Shown: positions 1-10,779, counted from the stretch's first letter. The stretch: DNA of 64,000 nt from Sipunculus nudus (GCA_026874595.1 CM049306.1:66534019-66598018); one strand, 5' to 3'. Program-made: numbers and translations. Notes: a model not told the origin generated them from the sequence alone.

Positions 1-19
1 GTTTGTGCGTCGGTTTCAA

Positions 20-475
20 CACATAAACCCATATATCTCGGGAACCGTTTGACCGATCCGGAAGAAAATTTTACACAAATGTAGCCCTGGGAAAGCTTTA
101 TAACATACACAACAAAAGGTGGCGCCACCTGCAACCATGTTTGCACAGTGTCCATCTGTTCATCTGCCTGGGGTTAAAATCACTCATATCTCTGCAGTGA
201 TTTGACTAATTCACCTAAAATTCGGCATGCATATACATCCTAGATAGCTTTCTCGATTTTGGGACAGGTGGCGCCACCTACATTCACGTTAACGCTCCAC
301 ACATAATCCCATATATCTCGGGAACCGTTTGACCGATCCGGAAAAAAATTTACACAAATGTAGCCCTGGGAAAGCTTTATAACATACACAACAAAAGGTG
401 GCACCACCTGCAACCATGTTTGCACAGTGTTCATCTGTTCATCTGCCTGGGGTTAAAATCACTCATATCTCTGAG
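20..475. repeat. Two-copy direct repeat, period 280 bp
   Basis: A block of about 175 bp at 21-197 recurs at 301-475 with a 280-bp offset and few differences. Both copies contain 'ATATATCTCGGGAACCG', 'AAAGCTTTATAACATACAC' and 'CTGCCTGGGGTTAAAATC'. The first copy holds the perfect 12-bp palindrome GGTGGCGCCACC and the second has GGTGGCACCACC. The interval 198-300 between them is not repeated but carries another GGTGGCGCCACC. The array stops at about 475, where retroelement gag sequence begins, so it may be truncated by that insertion. No coding function is inferred. Confidence 0.85.
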
Positions 476-800
476 AATTAGAAAAACAAAGAGAAGAGAG
501 AGAAGCACATGAACGGTTAGAAAGAGAAAGACTAGAAAAATAGGAACTGAGTTAAAACGACTGGAATTAGAAAGACTTAAACTAGAACATAGCCTACGTG
601 TTGCTCCAACTTACAGTTTTGATGTTACTAAACACATTAGACTTGTCCCATCTAAAAGGTTACGAGTTAGTTCCGGAGGCTTACCGCCAGAAATTCAGAT
701 ACATTTGTATTGGGAAAAGCGCAAAGAACAGACCTGCGTCGAATTTGCTAGGACAATATAGCAGTTGTTTGATCGTAGGTATAGTTCTAAAAATGTAATG
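475..800 (+). pseudogene. Ty3/gypsy element A, gag N-terminal fragment
   Basis: Conceptual translation from about 475 gives a charged Glu/Arg/Leu-rich coiled-coil-like segment (for example REEREAHERLERERLEK), then a stop at about 540. After this come short gag-like pieces including SFDVTKHIRLVPS near 615-655 and YELVPEAYRQKFR near 661-700. The two pieces lie in different frames and much closer together than in intact gag, so an internal part of gag has been deleted. The second piece resembles the SCAN-like part of some Ty3/gypsy Gag proteins. The segment joins downstream to zinc-knuckle and protease sequence of the same strand. It cannot encode a functional capsid. Confidence 0.65.
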
Positions 801-805
801 ACAAT

Positions 806-1513
806 TTGCGCCAGTTGATCTTGCTTGAAGAATTAAAGTATGGCCAGAAAAACAAGACGTGTTGGAGATGTGGAGCCTTGCATGATTTTAGGACCTGTAA
901 ATTCAGGGAGGCTTCATGTTTTAATTGTATTGCTGTTGGTCATATGAAAGCCATGTGTAGAAAGCCCAGGAAAACCTCCAGCCGTCCTACAGGCAGAGGT
1001 AGAGCTAAATCAGTTAACTTGCAAACAGAGGAGACCGTGTCTAATATGTCTCACCAACAAGGTGATGTGTATACTATGTTCCATAAGGGAAATGAAACCA
1101 GTGTAAACAGTGGTATACAGGTGAATGTGAAGGTAAACAATGTTGACTTAGCTATGAAAGTTAATACAGGGGCTGCGGTGTCTGTGATTAGCGCAAAACC
1201 TTTCAATAATTTAAATTTTGCTCTTCCTACAACAGTTGCAGACCCCTCAGCTATACTGAAGACATATACTGGAGAAACTATACCAGTTATGGGTGAGATA
1301 AATGTCCAAGTTGATCATGAGAATCAAAGCTATCCTTTGCCTTTAATGGTACTAAACAGTTCAGGACGAAGTCTGATTGGTAGAAACTGGCTTAAACATA
1401 TTAAGCTTAATTGGGCTGATATATATACTGTCAAGGTGTCTAAGAAATACCAGCATTTTCAAGACCTAGTATCAAATACTCAGATGTGTTCAAGGCAGAA
1501 CTTGGCTGTTTGA
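806..1513 (+). pseudogene. Ty3/gypsy element A, nucleocapsid knuckles and protease
   Basis: An open frame of about 235 codons. Near its start are two Cys/His knuckles (CWRCGALHDFRTC and CFNCIAVGHMKAMC), the RNA-binding nucleocapsid signature. A basic linker follows, then a retropepsin-like domain with hydrophobic flanks around NTGAAVSVIS and a later LIGRNWL flap/dimer-type motif. The catalytic Asp expected in the D-[ST]-G motif is Asn here (NTGA), so the protease should be inactive. The frame ends just as RT sequence starts in another frame (overlap 1486-1513). In intact elements this enzyme cleaves the Gag-Pol polyprotein; here it is a relic. Confidence 0.8.
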
Positions 1514-1692
1514 AAGACACTAAAGTGAAGATTTATATCAACAGTGATGCTTCGCTGAGGTTTCATAAACCTCGTGTTGTGCCTTTCTCTGTGAAGGCTA
1601 AGTTAAACTGTAAATTAGATCGTCTAGAAGCTGAGGGTGTAATTGAACCAGTGAGATACTCAGATTGGGCTTGTCCCATATTTAAACCTGAT
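1486..1692 (+). pseudogene. Ty3/gypsy element A, N-terminal part of reverse transcriptase
   Basis: The reading frame encodes the start of a Ty3/gypsy reverse transcriptase: conserved sequence around FHKPRVVPFSVKAKL, then LEAEGVIEPVRYSDWACPI, which corresponds to the fingers region. At about 1692 it stops matching RT and passes directly, in a shifted frame, into integrase core sequence. The palm with the YxDD active site, the RNase H domain and the integrase zinc finger are all missing, so a deletion of well over a kilobase is inferred by comparison with normal pol order. Not functional. Confidence 0.8.
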
Positions 1693-2616
1693 GTTTCTTA
1701 TTATTGTGGATGCAACTACTAAGTGGATGGATGTAATTCCCATGAAATCCATCACCGCAGAAAGAACAATTGAGGAATTGAGATTAGTTTTCCGTGCATG
1801 GATTGGCTGATACTATTGTATCGGACAATGCTGCAGTGTTCACCTGTGAAATGTTTCAAGAGTTTATCAGACAGAATGGTATGTTTCACATAAGTTCGGC
1901 TCCGTTTCACCCAGCCACGAAAGGGTTAGCTGAAAGGGGAGTGCAAATCTTTAAGGCTGCCATGAGAAAAAATAACCGATGGGATCATAAAAACACGGTT
2001 ATCAAGATTTCTGTTTCAATACAGGATTACACTACAGGTGTGTCTCCTGCTGAGATGTTATTTGGTCGACAGCCCAGAAGTCATCTAGATTTGTTGTTTC
2101 CTAATGTTGGTTCCCATGTACGCAAACATCAAGCACGACAGAAATTTTATTATGATTCTTCTTCGCGAGTACGCCATTTTCAGGAGGGAGACTCAGTATA
2201 TGCCAAGAACTTTAGCTCTGGTCCAATTTGGCTTGAGGGAGTAGTAGTAAAAACTACAGGACCCCTCTCAGTACTGATCAGTGTGGATTATTCGTTGATA
2301 CGGAGACGTTGATCAAATTCGCTCTAGATATGACAACAAGCCCAGGACAGCTATTCCAGAAGTTACACCTGATCCTATAGTAAAATCTCAAGTTGTTCAG
2401 TCCAAGGGGGATTCTGCCAGTAACTTGCCTGTTGAGCCGGTAGTCAATGATGGAACTGAGTTGAAAGTACCTGTGGTACCGGCTGATAACACTGAGCCAG
2501 CCAGTGAGTTGACAAACAAACATACTACACCACGACGCTAATTGCCTGCGATACCAGTTGATCCAGTAGGTCGTTCGGAACGTGCCCGGAAACCACCCGA
2601 CAGACTGACTTATTAA
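1693..2616 (+). pseudogene. Ty3/gypsy element A, integrase core and C-terminal tail
   Basis: From about 1693 the translation reads IIVDATTKWMDVIPMKS, the first catalytic Asp region of a retroviral-type integrase. A frameshift near 1794 leads into the frame 1794-2312, with the second Asp in IVSDNAAVF and the Glu in ATKGLAERGV, completing a D,D-35-E-like arrangement. GVSPAEMLFGRQPRSHL then marks the end of the core. A further frameshift near 2300 gives a proline- and valine-rich tail open to a TAA at 2614-2616, apart from one internal TAA near 2541. The tail ends in a basic segment (GRSERARKPPDRL) of the kind found at the end of pol. Several frame breaks rule out activity. Confidence 0.8.
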
Positions 2617-2932
2617 TTATGTGTTCATGGAAATTACCATATATACAGGGCAGGATAATCCCTTTGGTAATTTCCCAAGGCTCTGTGGTAGTCTACCCAC
2701 ATCCTTGTTATTCTAAGTGCTAGAGTAAGAGTAAAATTCATGTTTCATTGATGCACAATAATTGTTATTGCTTGTTAAAATAATAAGAGAGACTATTGTT
2801 AAACTGCATTAGCACCAGTGGAACATGTCAACTTAAAGAAAAGTTACATATCACATGATATGTAACAGTAGTTAAATTACTAATTGGACTTGTCCTTGGA
2901 ATGATATCATTTGGGAATTAACAGGGAGGAGA

Positions 2933-3140
2933 TGTAATATTGTAATTATTTAAGTCACATTTAAAGGACTCATTTCATGGCATAAAAAAGGACACTTTGT
3001 CATGGATACAGTTATCGGGATAACCGAGACTGGCTGTGTGAGACTATTTTTCTTTGTTATGTGATGACACAGCACATTGGATTAAAGGTCGACTGTTAAA
3101 GTTCTCAGTCAGTTTATTTTAGTCAGTTTCCACTGTCACA
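2933..3140 (+). mobile_element. Probable 3' LTR of element A
   Basis: A purine tract (ACAGGGAGGAGA, 2921-2932) looks like a polypurine tract. It is followed immediately by TGTAATATTG, and the segment ends with CACTGTCACA at 3140, giving TGT...ACA ends. Inside are a TATA-like CATAAAAAAG near 2981 and an ATTAAA polyadenylation-like signal at 3081-3086, in the order expected of an LTR. No matching 5' LTR is present in the window, consistent with element A continuing beyond, or having lost, its 5' end. Boundaries rest on these motifs only. Confidence 0.5.
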
Positions 3141-3141
3141 T

Positions 3142-3487
3142 TATTATAAGTATCATCATTCTTACAGGCACTTTCTAACAGTGACATGAGTCCGTGCGAG
3201 AATTCTCTGAGCATCTCACCCTCTCTTTGTTGTCTATTATAAAATTTATCAAAAAGCTGGTCACTAGAAAGTCTGTCACCAAAAGCCTCACTTAGTATGT
3301 CAAATACCTTTGCTGGTCCATCACGCTCTGTTTCTGGAGTAAACTTGACCTCCTTTCTTGCAACACCCTCTAAATGTGTTTATAAAAACTCTGCAGCGGC
3401 CTTACCCTTAATACCTTGGACCTCTAGAGCAATTCGCACTTCAACTTCCCAATCATCATAACTGTCCCTGTCACCGTTAAATCATGA
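3142..3487 (-). pseudogene. PNMA/ZCCHC12-like gag fragment, antisense
   Basis: The reverse strand from about 3487 to 3142 translates as a nearly continuous gag capsid fragment with a single internal stop. Recognisable pieces are DSYDDWEVEVRIALEVQG, KVFDILSEAFGDRL and FDKFYNRQQREGEMLREF, which match the general pattern of PNMA-like/Retrotrans_gag capsids (a Trp-containing first helix, then EAFGD and EFY...Q..GE motifs). It abuts the inferred end of the element A LTR and points the opposite way. It may be an older element interrupted by A, or a flank captured with it. It has no start codon and no partner domains nearby. Confidence 0.6.
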
Positions 3488-3489
3488 CA

Positions 3490-4986
3490 GCTTACGGTGT
3501 GTTTATACAACACGAGGTAAGTTTTTTCTCTTCTTCATATAATATATATGTATATATACAATAATACTCACCAACTCTGTTCTGATACCCCTAACTGCTC
3601 CGTGAGTTCAAACAACATCATCATACAAGGCGACCTTTATCATCAAACAGAAGAAGGTTAACTACTCTAGTTAACTATAAAATGTATGAAAACACAAATG
3701 AACATGGCATAAAAACATGCATCAGTAACTTGCATCAATATCAAACATGGTCCCATACACAGTTTTTCCTTGTTTTGACTCGCATCCATCTCAATTCACA
3801 GGAAACACATGAAGGAGAATAATATTATAATGCTCAACAACACCTTACGTGGTTGCGGGAACTACCTCATACCATCAAGTATGAAAAAATGAGCCACCAC
3901 AAATCAGTAATGATAGTAACAAACAAATGGCTCTCCTGAATAGTGCTCCTCATATAGGCAAGTTTTAACAATATCAAGATACATATCAATATCAGTACAT
4001 CACCACAATCAGTCTGTAAGAGTTCATATTCCAGTTGATTCTAAATAAAACAAAGTCCTTCTGTGTGGCAGTTCATATCAAATTTATAATGGTCCATAAT
4101 AGAGAATATTCCAGACAGTCTTTGATAAAATGGCGCAAAAACTTCCTAGCGATGGTTAACAACCACAGTTAACCAACAGTCCATACTGTGAGAAAGTCAA
4201 ATCACTCCGGATCCAGTCCATAGGGTTACCCACAACATCGGTTTAGATTGTTCATCAGCAATAAAATGCAGGCATCAAATATCAGATGTGCTCACAGGGC
4301 ACCAATGCAGCATATATCTCGGTAATCAAAGTGATGTACACCTATGGTATGTTAATCATAACACTGTCCATACCATCCATGATCGGATTAAACAATATAG
4401 TACACAGGCTCAGTGACCGGATAAAGGATCACCCTTGTTCATGTATCACAGGGCACTGTCCTTGCCCACCAGCAAATTAAATAATCACAATCCCAGGAAG
4501 TCCATACTGGCATTCTATCCATTGTCCATATGATTCACATGATACCAGCCACCCGTTCAATAACGCTGTCACCAAAAGCTGTGACCGGTTTGCCCAAGAC
4601 CCACAAGGCTGCACTGTTTAATAATAACAGTTTATTCATGTTCATCCTTGCACACAAATAAAGGATAACAACAAAAAACAAAGGGTGGCTGGCTCTTGAA
4701 GCGCAGCTTGATTAATGCCCTTCTTTCTGCTGGTGAATTCCTGACATCAAAAGAAATTAAAATCACCATAAATTTCAGTACAAAATTACCTTGTGTAATA
4801 TATTATAATAGCAGAATAAAATGACAAAGTTAGTCTGCTTAACTATAGTAACATAATCAAACACAGTTGAAAACATAGTACTCCTTGTGAGTTGTGTACT
4901 CAAGTCTACATAATAAGTAGCTTACAAACAAATAACAGTGCTATATTCCTTAAACAATAGCACATCGTGGTCAGTCAATGCAAATA
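3490..4986. other. AT-rich stretch without recognisable genes
   Basis: No convincing coding frame, tRNA or tandem repeat is seen. Near the right edge an AATAAA-type signal sits on + (about 4260), with many short 'GTCCATA' words. The segment could hold the leader or LTR of the antisense gag fragment to its left, but I could not find paired LTR ends. Confidence 0.4.
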
Positions 4987-5463
4987 TGACATGGTCAAGT
5001 AGAAGACGTAAGAAGCAATCCCAATCGATCACAAGATGGTTTATTATTACCAGATTCTGAAATATGACAGTGAGAACTTGTGAGTCCCCATGTTGCATGT
5101 TCGAAGGGCGGAGCTGGACTGAATAATTCAGCTCATCCGTCACCCAAGATTCCAGAAACGAAAATAACCCGACAGGACCAGTTTGGTCCTCACAAATAAA
5201 TCCTAACCACAACGTATTGTTATGCGCCTGTTGGTTGTGGCACAGCCGGCCAACGAAGCGCACTTCTAGAACGAGGTTTTTAGGCCAAGACACCTAAAGT
5301 ACATGATAAAAAATAGAGTATGAGTACATTGTTAACATGCTTTTAGGCCAAGACAAAGTACATGGTTCATAAATAATATCATTGCATACCTGTCTCGAGT
5401 TTAACAACCTATTACATGCATATATTACAACAAACATTATTATATTAACTCGAGCAGGTTACA
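4987..5463 (-). repeat. 3' LTR of element B (477 bp)
   Basis: On the minus strand this starts TGTAACCTGCTCGAG (reverse of 5463 leftward), directly after a purine tract, and ends ...CCATGTCA at 4987, giving TG...CA ends. It matches 12218-12354 plus 13910-14318, the split 5' LTR, over its full length with scattered substitutions. An inverted CTCGAG pair lies near its start. Confidence 0.85.
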
Positions 5464-5476
5464 CCCTCCCCCTTTT
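5464..5476 (-). promoter_or_regulatory. Polypurine tract of element B
   Basis: The minus strand reads AAAAGGGGGAGGG immediately upstream of the 3' LTR start. This is the expected RNase H-resistant primer for plus-strand DNA synthesis. Confidence 0.75.
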
Positions 5477-5550
5477 GAAAATAATTGACGACCCCGTCAA
5501 TTCATTCTGAAGAAATGCTGTACGATACAAACTTAAATATTTTGTACACC

Positions 5551-7243
5551 CTACAAATAACCTGAGGATTTAAGATTACCTATTTGTTGAAGGAGATACT
5601 GATTGGACCGTAACCACAACGGAGGACGCCTAGTTCTGGTTGAACGACGTGAGGAAGCTGGTTGTGGTACGTCCCCTATGTTTATATCATCCTGTGCCGT
5701 TTCGTTTCTAGATGATTTGTGTTCTAGTGCATCATTAACTTCTCCATTTAAATTATTAGACTCTTCATTTACCTCAACCCCATGGTATTCAGACTGGTTA
5801 TCACTCTGATCGAGGTCGCTGACTAAACCATATCCTTAGAGGTTACAGACAGATCATCTCGATTGGGAGTAACTGACCTTAGAAAATACTCCTCACATGA
5901 ACTATCACAAATTTCTGTATCAACAGCCTCTTTAACTTCTGGGTTTCTGGATTTATGAACTGATTTGATGGACGTACGGGACCTCTGTTATGTTCCTATT
6001 GCACTTTGAACACCGGTATCTTAGGATCAGGATGATCAATCACGTGATAAACAGGTTCCTCCCATAAATCGGCTAATTTATGTTTCCCCTTGATTTGCAA
6101 ATTTCTCACTAAAACCCTATCACCTGGTTCTAAACTGGAAGTCCTGACTTTACGATCATAGTTAGATTTCTGACGGGATTGGCCTGCTTTGGAATGGTGC
6201 TGTGCTAGACGGTAGGCATCCTTTAGTTCTTCCCTTAGGGACTCTACAAACTTACCATACGTCTGTGTTTCATCAGACTCCTCTAATACTCCATCTACCC
6301 TTAAAATGACGTCTATAGGCAAACGTGGCTGTCTGCCGTACATGAGATTGAAAGGGGAGAACTCAGTTGTATCATGCTAAATGCAATTGTATGCATGCGT
6401 GATTGTATTCAGATGTTGTTTCCAGTCAGCTTTCTCATGTTCGTCTAAACACCTTAGCATGTTCATTAAGGTTCTGTTAAAACGTTCACATAAACCGTTA
6501 CCCATGGGATGGTATGGCGTTGTGTGAGATTTGGTAATTCCAGCCAAAGCACAGAGTTCTTTGATGACTCGACTCTCAAAATTACGTCCCTGGTCAGAAT
6601 GTAATTTCAAGGGAAGGCCATAGTGGCAAATGAAATGCTAAAATAAAATCTTTGCAACAAGTGTCGCTTTCTGAGTTTTACATTAGAAAGCCCTTGCGTA
6701 TTTAGTAAAGTGGTCTGTTACAACCAGGATATTTTCAATATTACCCTTGCAGGGTTCAACTGTCAAAAAGTCCATACATAATAGTTCTAGAGGGGCAGAG
6801 GTTTGAATGTTGACCATGGGCGCCCTTTGGTTGATTGGAGATTTCCGTCGGACACAACGGGAACACGACACTATATAATTGATAATGTCCGAACGCATCC
6901 CAGGCAAAAAATATCTATCCCTGACAAACTGAATAGTTCGCTCTTGACCCATGTGCCCGGCTTTGTCGTGAAGACCTTTAAGAGCTAAAGAACGGAGAGA
7001 AGGCGGCAGTACGATCTGGTGATGGACTTTTCCATCAAGAATTCTCTGTCTAAATAGGACATCCCCAATCATTATCATACGATCCAGATTTGATCGATAG
7101 TATTCTAACTCGGGATCTCTGGATTTATCTTTAGGAGAAACCTTTTGTTTGGATTTGGTCTTAACACCTTTGATTACTTCACTGACAGTAGGGTCATTTA
7201 CTTGTTCTTTGATGATGTCAACAGGTTGCGAAGGGAGGTCCAA
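5551..7243 (-). pseudogene. Element B integrase and pol C-terminal tail
   Basis: Three consecutive frames form the integrase. 7243-6683 carries the HHCC zinc finger (HDKAGHMG, then CSRCVRRK) and the first core Asp in MDFLTVEP. 6610-6377 carries the second Asp (LHSDQGRNFES) and the catalytic Glu (NGLCERFNRTL). 6343-5996 carries FGRQPRLP-type sequence (here MYGRQPRLPIDV), the basic C-terminal domain and a GPY/F-like module. Stops or frameshifts at about 6680-6610 and 6376-6344 separate the pieces. Beyond 5996 the minus strand stays largely open with an acidic tail and a basic RRSTRTRRPP motif, ending at a TAG whose complement starts at 5551. The enzyme would insert cDNA into the host genome; this copy is dead. 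Confidence 0.85.
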
Positions 7244-7288
7244 AGTAGATAAATGAGTTAGATTTGTCTGGTTATTAATTATTGAAGC

Positions 7289-7840
7289 TCATAGAATTGG
7301 TACCACCTGAGAAATGCAAATTGTCCGTACCATTTCAGGGGATAAGTAATGATCACTTGTTTTATCATCTAACGCATTTGGTGTAGTTTTGGGTGATTGA
7401 GGAGGTCGCGATAAGAAATCAGCATCCACATTGTTTTGTCCTGCTCTGTACAAAATGTCAAAATTGAAATTGGCCAATTCTGCCACCCATCTTTGGCATC
7501 TTTATAACAGAGGGTTGTTGTCAGTTTTAATCGTGAATTTTGCCCTATAGAGATACTCTTTAAATTTACCAGTGACAGCCCATTTAAGTGCTAAAAATTC
7601 TAGTTTATGCGCAGGATACCTTGATTCAGCTGGTGTCAAACTACGACTAGCATATGCCACTGGTCGTAATTTCGTGCCTTGTTCTTGATACAAAACTGCA
7701 CCTTAACCGGTACTGGTTGCGTCCGTATGCAACACAAAAGGTTTCGTAAAATCAGCAAAGGCTAACACATGCGCCTCACATAAAACATTAGACTATCAAA
7801 TGAGTTTTGTTGGGCTGTGTCCAATTTGAAAATAGGATGG
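7289..7840 (-). pseudogene. Element B RNase H domain
   Basis: Minus-strand frames contain the RNase HI signatures of Ty3/gypsy pol: an FVLHTDATSTG motif near 7740-7705 interrupted by a stop, RPVAYASRSLTPAESRY and LEFLALKWAV in 7693-7502, and TDNNPLL at the end. The downstream frame 7486-7289 has FDILYRAGQNNVDADFLSR, the usual last motif with catalytic Asp. Stops near 7700 and 7490 break the domain. The role in an intact element is removal of RNA from RNA/DNA hybrids during reverse transcription. Confidence 0.85.
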
Positions 7841-8019
7841 TTAGACTTTCTCTTTAAAGGCTGATCCCTTTTTCATAGCAGGAACTCCCTTCAAGAGGTT
7901 ATGTAGGGGTCTGGTAATTTTAGAAAAGTCGGGGATGAACTTCCTGTAGAACCCAGCGAACCGCAGGAAGCTATGGACCTCCTTAACATTAGTAGGTACT
8001 GGCCAGTGAACCAGTGCCT
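7841..8019 (-). pseudogene. Element B RT thumb/connection segment
   Basis: The minus strand from about 8019 reads the post-palm portion of RT: VHWPVPTNVKEVHSFL, then FAGFYRKFIPDFSKIT and RPLHNLL, all typical of the region between the YxDD box and RNase H. It is the direct continuation of the RT fragment at 9103 and rightward. The two are separated by the 8020-9094 insertion. Confidence 0.85.
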
Positions 8020-9094
8020 GTAGACTGGCCCAGTCCATGAACAGTTCTGACTTAATTGTTGCTTCTGACAGAGAAATCAAACGTTCATGCGTTGTGTCGC
8101 ATTTAGTATCGGTACCGCCATCTTGCGGCAACTCATATAACTAATTTGCCTCTACCTGACCCTCTGATTTCATGGACTGGTAATCTTGCCGGCTCCCGCA
8201 CGGTCAGCGCCACACATCAACGCCTCCCTGAACTAAGGTCTTTTCCAGTGACGTCAGCAGTGGTCTTTCCCAGAATCTTTTTCAAAACCAACATGGTTCA
8301 TTCAGTAACCGCCTATTCCGGGCTTCCAATTGGTTACAAATATTCCTACTTAATTTGTCTTAATAATTTTAGGCCGTCGCTTAAATTGAGTTCGACGAGA
8401 CTTTATAAATCACTATAACCCTCACCCTCAGTGTTAACGTTTATCGGATCAGCACTCTTTAAAGTTGGGCCTGTTTAAACATAATGTAGGCCAAACTCTG
8501 GCCCAGCAAATCAGCGCGAGATATTCAGGTGCACCACGCGACGAGCGCAGTCAAAATGTACCGGCTGACTGAAACGATCACGATTCGCGAGTCGCAATTT
8601 GACAGTTTTTACACGGGTTCAGACAAATGCTGCCAGCTGTCATCTCGGCAGAAGGAATTTTACATGACCTGTCGGTACAAAATTGTTGCGATAGTGTCTA
8701 CAATATGCACTTACATTTGGCCCATGGCCCGTAATATTCGTTCAGCAGAGATATATCATAGAACACGAAGGTTCATGTGTGGACTACCTGAACACATGAT
8801 TTCAGTGCGAAAATGCCAAACGGGTCGAGCTGTTGGACCGCTGTTGGCGTTCTCGTAGCAACGATGCCACTCACATGAGGCGTGAAGGCCTTATATGCAA
8901 ATACGGGGGAACCATCAAGTCCTCAAAGAGCCTTGTGATGCCGTGATATGCAAATATCAGCGATTCACCCTACGGACTTTACAGGGTTTTAGTGATAAGA
9001 GCTGACATTGAGTTAAGTCTATCGGTAAATGGAACCACGTTTTATTGTAACAATTTTATTTGTAAACGCAAATACTAAAGCCCTGGTAGGGCTA
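8020..9094. mobile_element. 1.07-kb insertion inside element B RT, 8-bp target duplication
   Basis: The RT frame breaks at 8019 and resumes at 9103. The bases CAGTGCCT flank the insert on both sides (8012-8019 and 9095-9102), and removing the insert plus one copy restores continuity of the RT motif. The insert begins GTAGACTGGCCCAG and ends CTGGTAGGGCTA, giving weak TAG...CTA inverted termini. An 8-bp duplication with short TIRs suits a non-autonomous hAT-type DNA transposon, though a 9-bp duplication with one substitution is also possible. No transposase-like frame is seen. Two ATGCAAAT words lie near 8900-8960. Confidence 0.7.
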
Positions 9095-9102
9095 CAGTGC
9101 CT

Positions 9103-9660
9103 CAATATTCGCAGGATCAGTGGTGATACCTTTTTCTGACACGATGTGCCCTAGGTATTTTACTTTGTTCTGGAAGAATTGACACTTACTAGGTCTTTAC
9201 TTTAAACCAGCGTCTTTTAGTCTTTGAAAAACTGCTTCTAACCTCTGTAGGTGTTCCTCGAAGGTGGCACTTAAAACAATTATGTCATCTAGATATAGTA
9301 AACATTGGGTAAGATGTAAATCCCCCATAGTTTTTTCCATAAGTCTTTGGAACGTCGCTGGTGCATTCACGAGCTCGAATGGCATAGTTTCCCACTCATA
9401 AAACCCTAAAGGTCCTGCTGTAAAAGCCGTTTTCTGTTTATCAGTTTCTTCAAGTTCAATTTGCCAATAGCCGGATTTTAAATCTAAAGAAGAAAAGTAC
9501 CTGCTACCGACCATACTGTCTAAAGTGTCATCTATTCTCGGTAAGGAGTAGGCATCTAGAATGTTTTTTTTGCATTTAACTTACGGAAATCTATACAAAA
9601 ACGAAGTTTTCCATCAGGTTTCCGGACCAATACTATAGGTGACTCATAGGGACTACTACT
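9103..9660 (-). pseudogene. Element B reverse transcriptase fingers and palm
   Basis: The minus strand carries the RT core: [16 protein letters not shown] near 9645-9600, a frameshift in an A-run at about 9565, then SSLDLKSGYWQIELEE, KTAFTAGPLGFYEWETMPF and the catalytic box CLLYLDDIIV in 9514-9197, followed by KVKYLGHIVSEKGI near 9160-9120. Both palm aspartates (YLDD) and the first-motif Asp (LDLKSGY) are present. The reading frame is broken by the A-run frameshift and a stop near 9190. Confidence 0.9.
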
Positions 9661-10537
9661 GCTTAATGAAATCATCCTCATCACATGAAGTTGATATATT
9701 TACTATTGGTGATGTCACAGAGGCCGGCTGGAGAGAACAAAGGGTTGATCTCGATGGTATGGTAACCGGACTATTGGTCAAATTTGAAAGTTTTACTTTA
9801 AACGATTTGGAAGAAGTTTTCCCAAAATTTACTTCCTGTAATATAGGATCCAGCATTACCCCCGCAGGCAGCTGTTTTGGCATGACTTCGGGTTCAGTTA
9901 CTACTAACGCTTTACCGTAAGTACAGGCTCTGGTCATACCAGATACAATTTTTGAAGAGTCAGCAGTGATGTAAATTTGCCTATGACAAATTACTGTTCC
10001 TAACTTTTGATTGTTTTTAGACATATGTAATGCACTTTGAAAGGCTAATCGCCACGAGTCTGAGATACATTTCTTTTGTAAGAACCGAGGCCCTATACTG
10101 TCTTTCAGGTACTCAAAGCAACGGTTGATTACATTTTTACCGATTAAAAAGGGTGTAGATTGATTTAAATTAGTATCTCGCACGAGTGACACAGGAGTGG
10201 GGAATACTGTGTCTTTACAGAGAGAGGGAAATGAAAGATCTATTTCAACCTTGCCTAAGTACTGTAATCTATCTCCTCCTGCGACCTCTATGTCTAATGC
10301 AGTAGAAATGTTCAATTTGGGTAACTCTGATAAATGTTTATTGTAAAACCATTCAGCTACCGTCGAGACGGCCGAACCAGAATCTATAAGCCCTTGGACT
10401 TTCTGTTCAGCCACTAATATTTCGACCATATCTATATTGCAAACTACATCAACTGGTACTCGTTCAGGAATACTAAGCGGTGGGTCATTACTCATGTAGC
10501 TCCGCTTTGCGACATGAGTGCGACTTAGTTTAAACAT
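9661..10537 (-). pseudogene. Element B protease and protease-RT linker
   Basis: The 293-codon frame 10537-9656 starts with a basic leader, then has the retropepsin motif GLIDSGSAVSTVA with an intact catalytic Asp and a DSG triplet at about residue 53. STPFLIGKNVINRC follows later as a probable flap/C-terminal motif. The second half is an extended linker that leads into RT. The start overlaps the CCHC frame by about 13 nt (10525-10537), suggesting that gag-pol expression used a frameshift or readthrough; damaged sequence prevents a firm statement. Among the coding pieces of element B this is the longest uninterrupted one. Confidence 0.8.
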
Positions 10538-10779
10538 TTACCATAAATATCGCATCTAGCGAAACAGTCTTTCAAAGTATGGTTTTGTCGTTTGCACCTA
10601 GGGCAGGTTAATTTTGGAAGATTTGGTTCGGTATCGGATTGTCTGTTTGATTGGTTTGTGGGTGAATTACTCCCATGTTCTAAGATAGTCAATCGGGTTT
10701 CAATACCTTCTAATTTATTCATTACATCCTCCACGGCCTTACCCAGATCTAAATTTGAGAGTGGGAGATGAATTGGCAA
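10525..10779 (-). pseudogene. Element B Gag nucleocapsid (CCHC knuckle)
   Basis: An 84-codon minus-strand frame with a helical stretch (DVMNKLEGIETRLTILE) followed by CPRCKRQNHTLKDC, a CX2CX4HX4C zinc knuckle, and a further Cys pair (CDIYGKC). This is the RNA-packaging end of Gag. It lies between capsid-like sequence (upstream on minus) and the protease frame, as expected. Confidence 0.75.

Noticed and set aside
4922-5293. 123-codon minus frame resembling another at 13866-14147
   Set aside because: Similarity exists because both lie in the two LTRs of element B; LTR sequence, not a duplicated gene.
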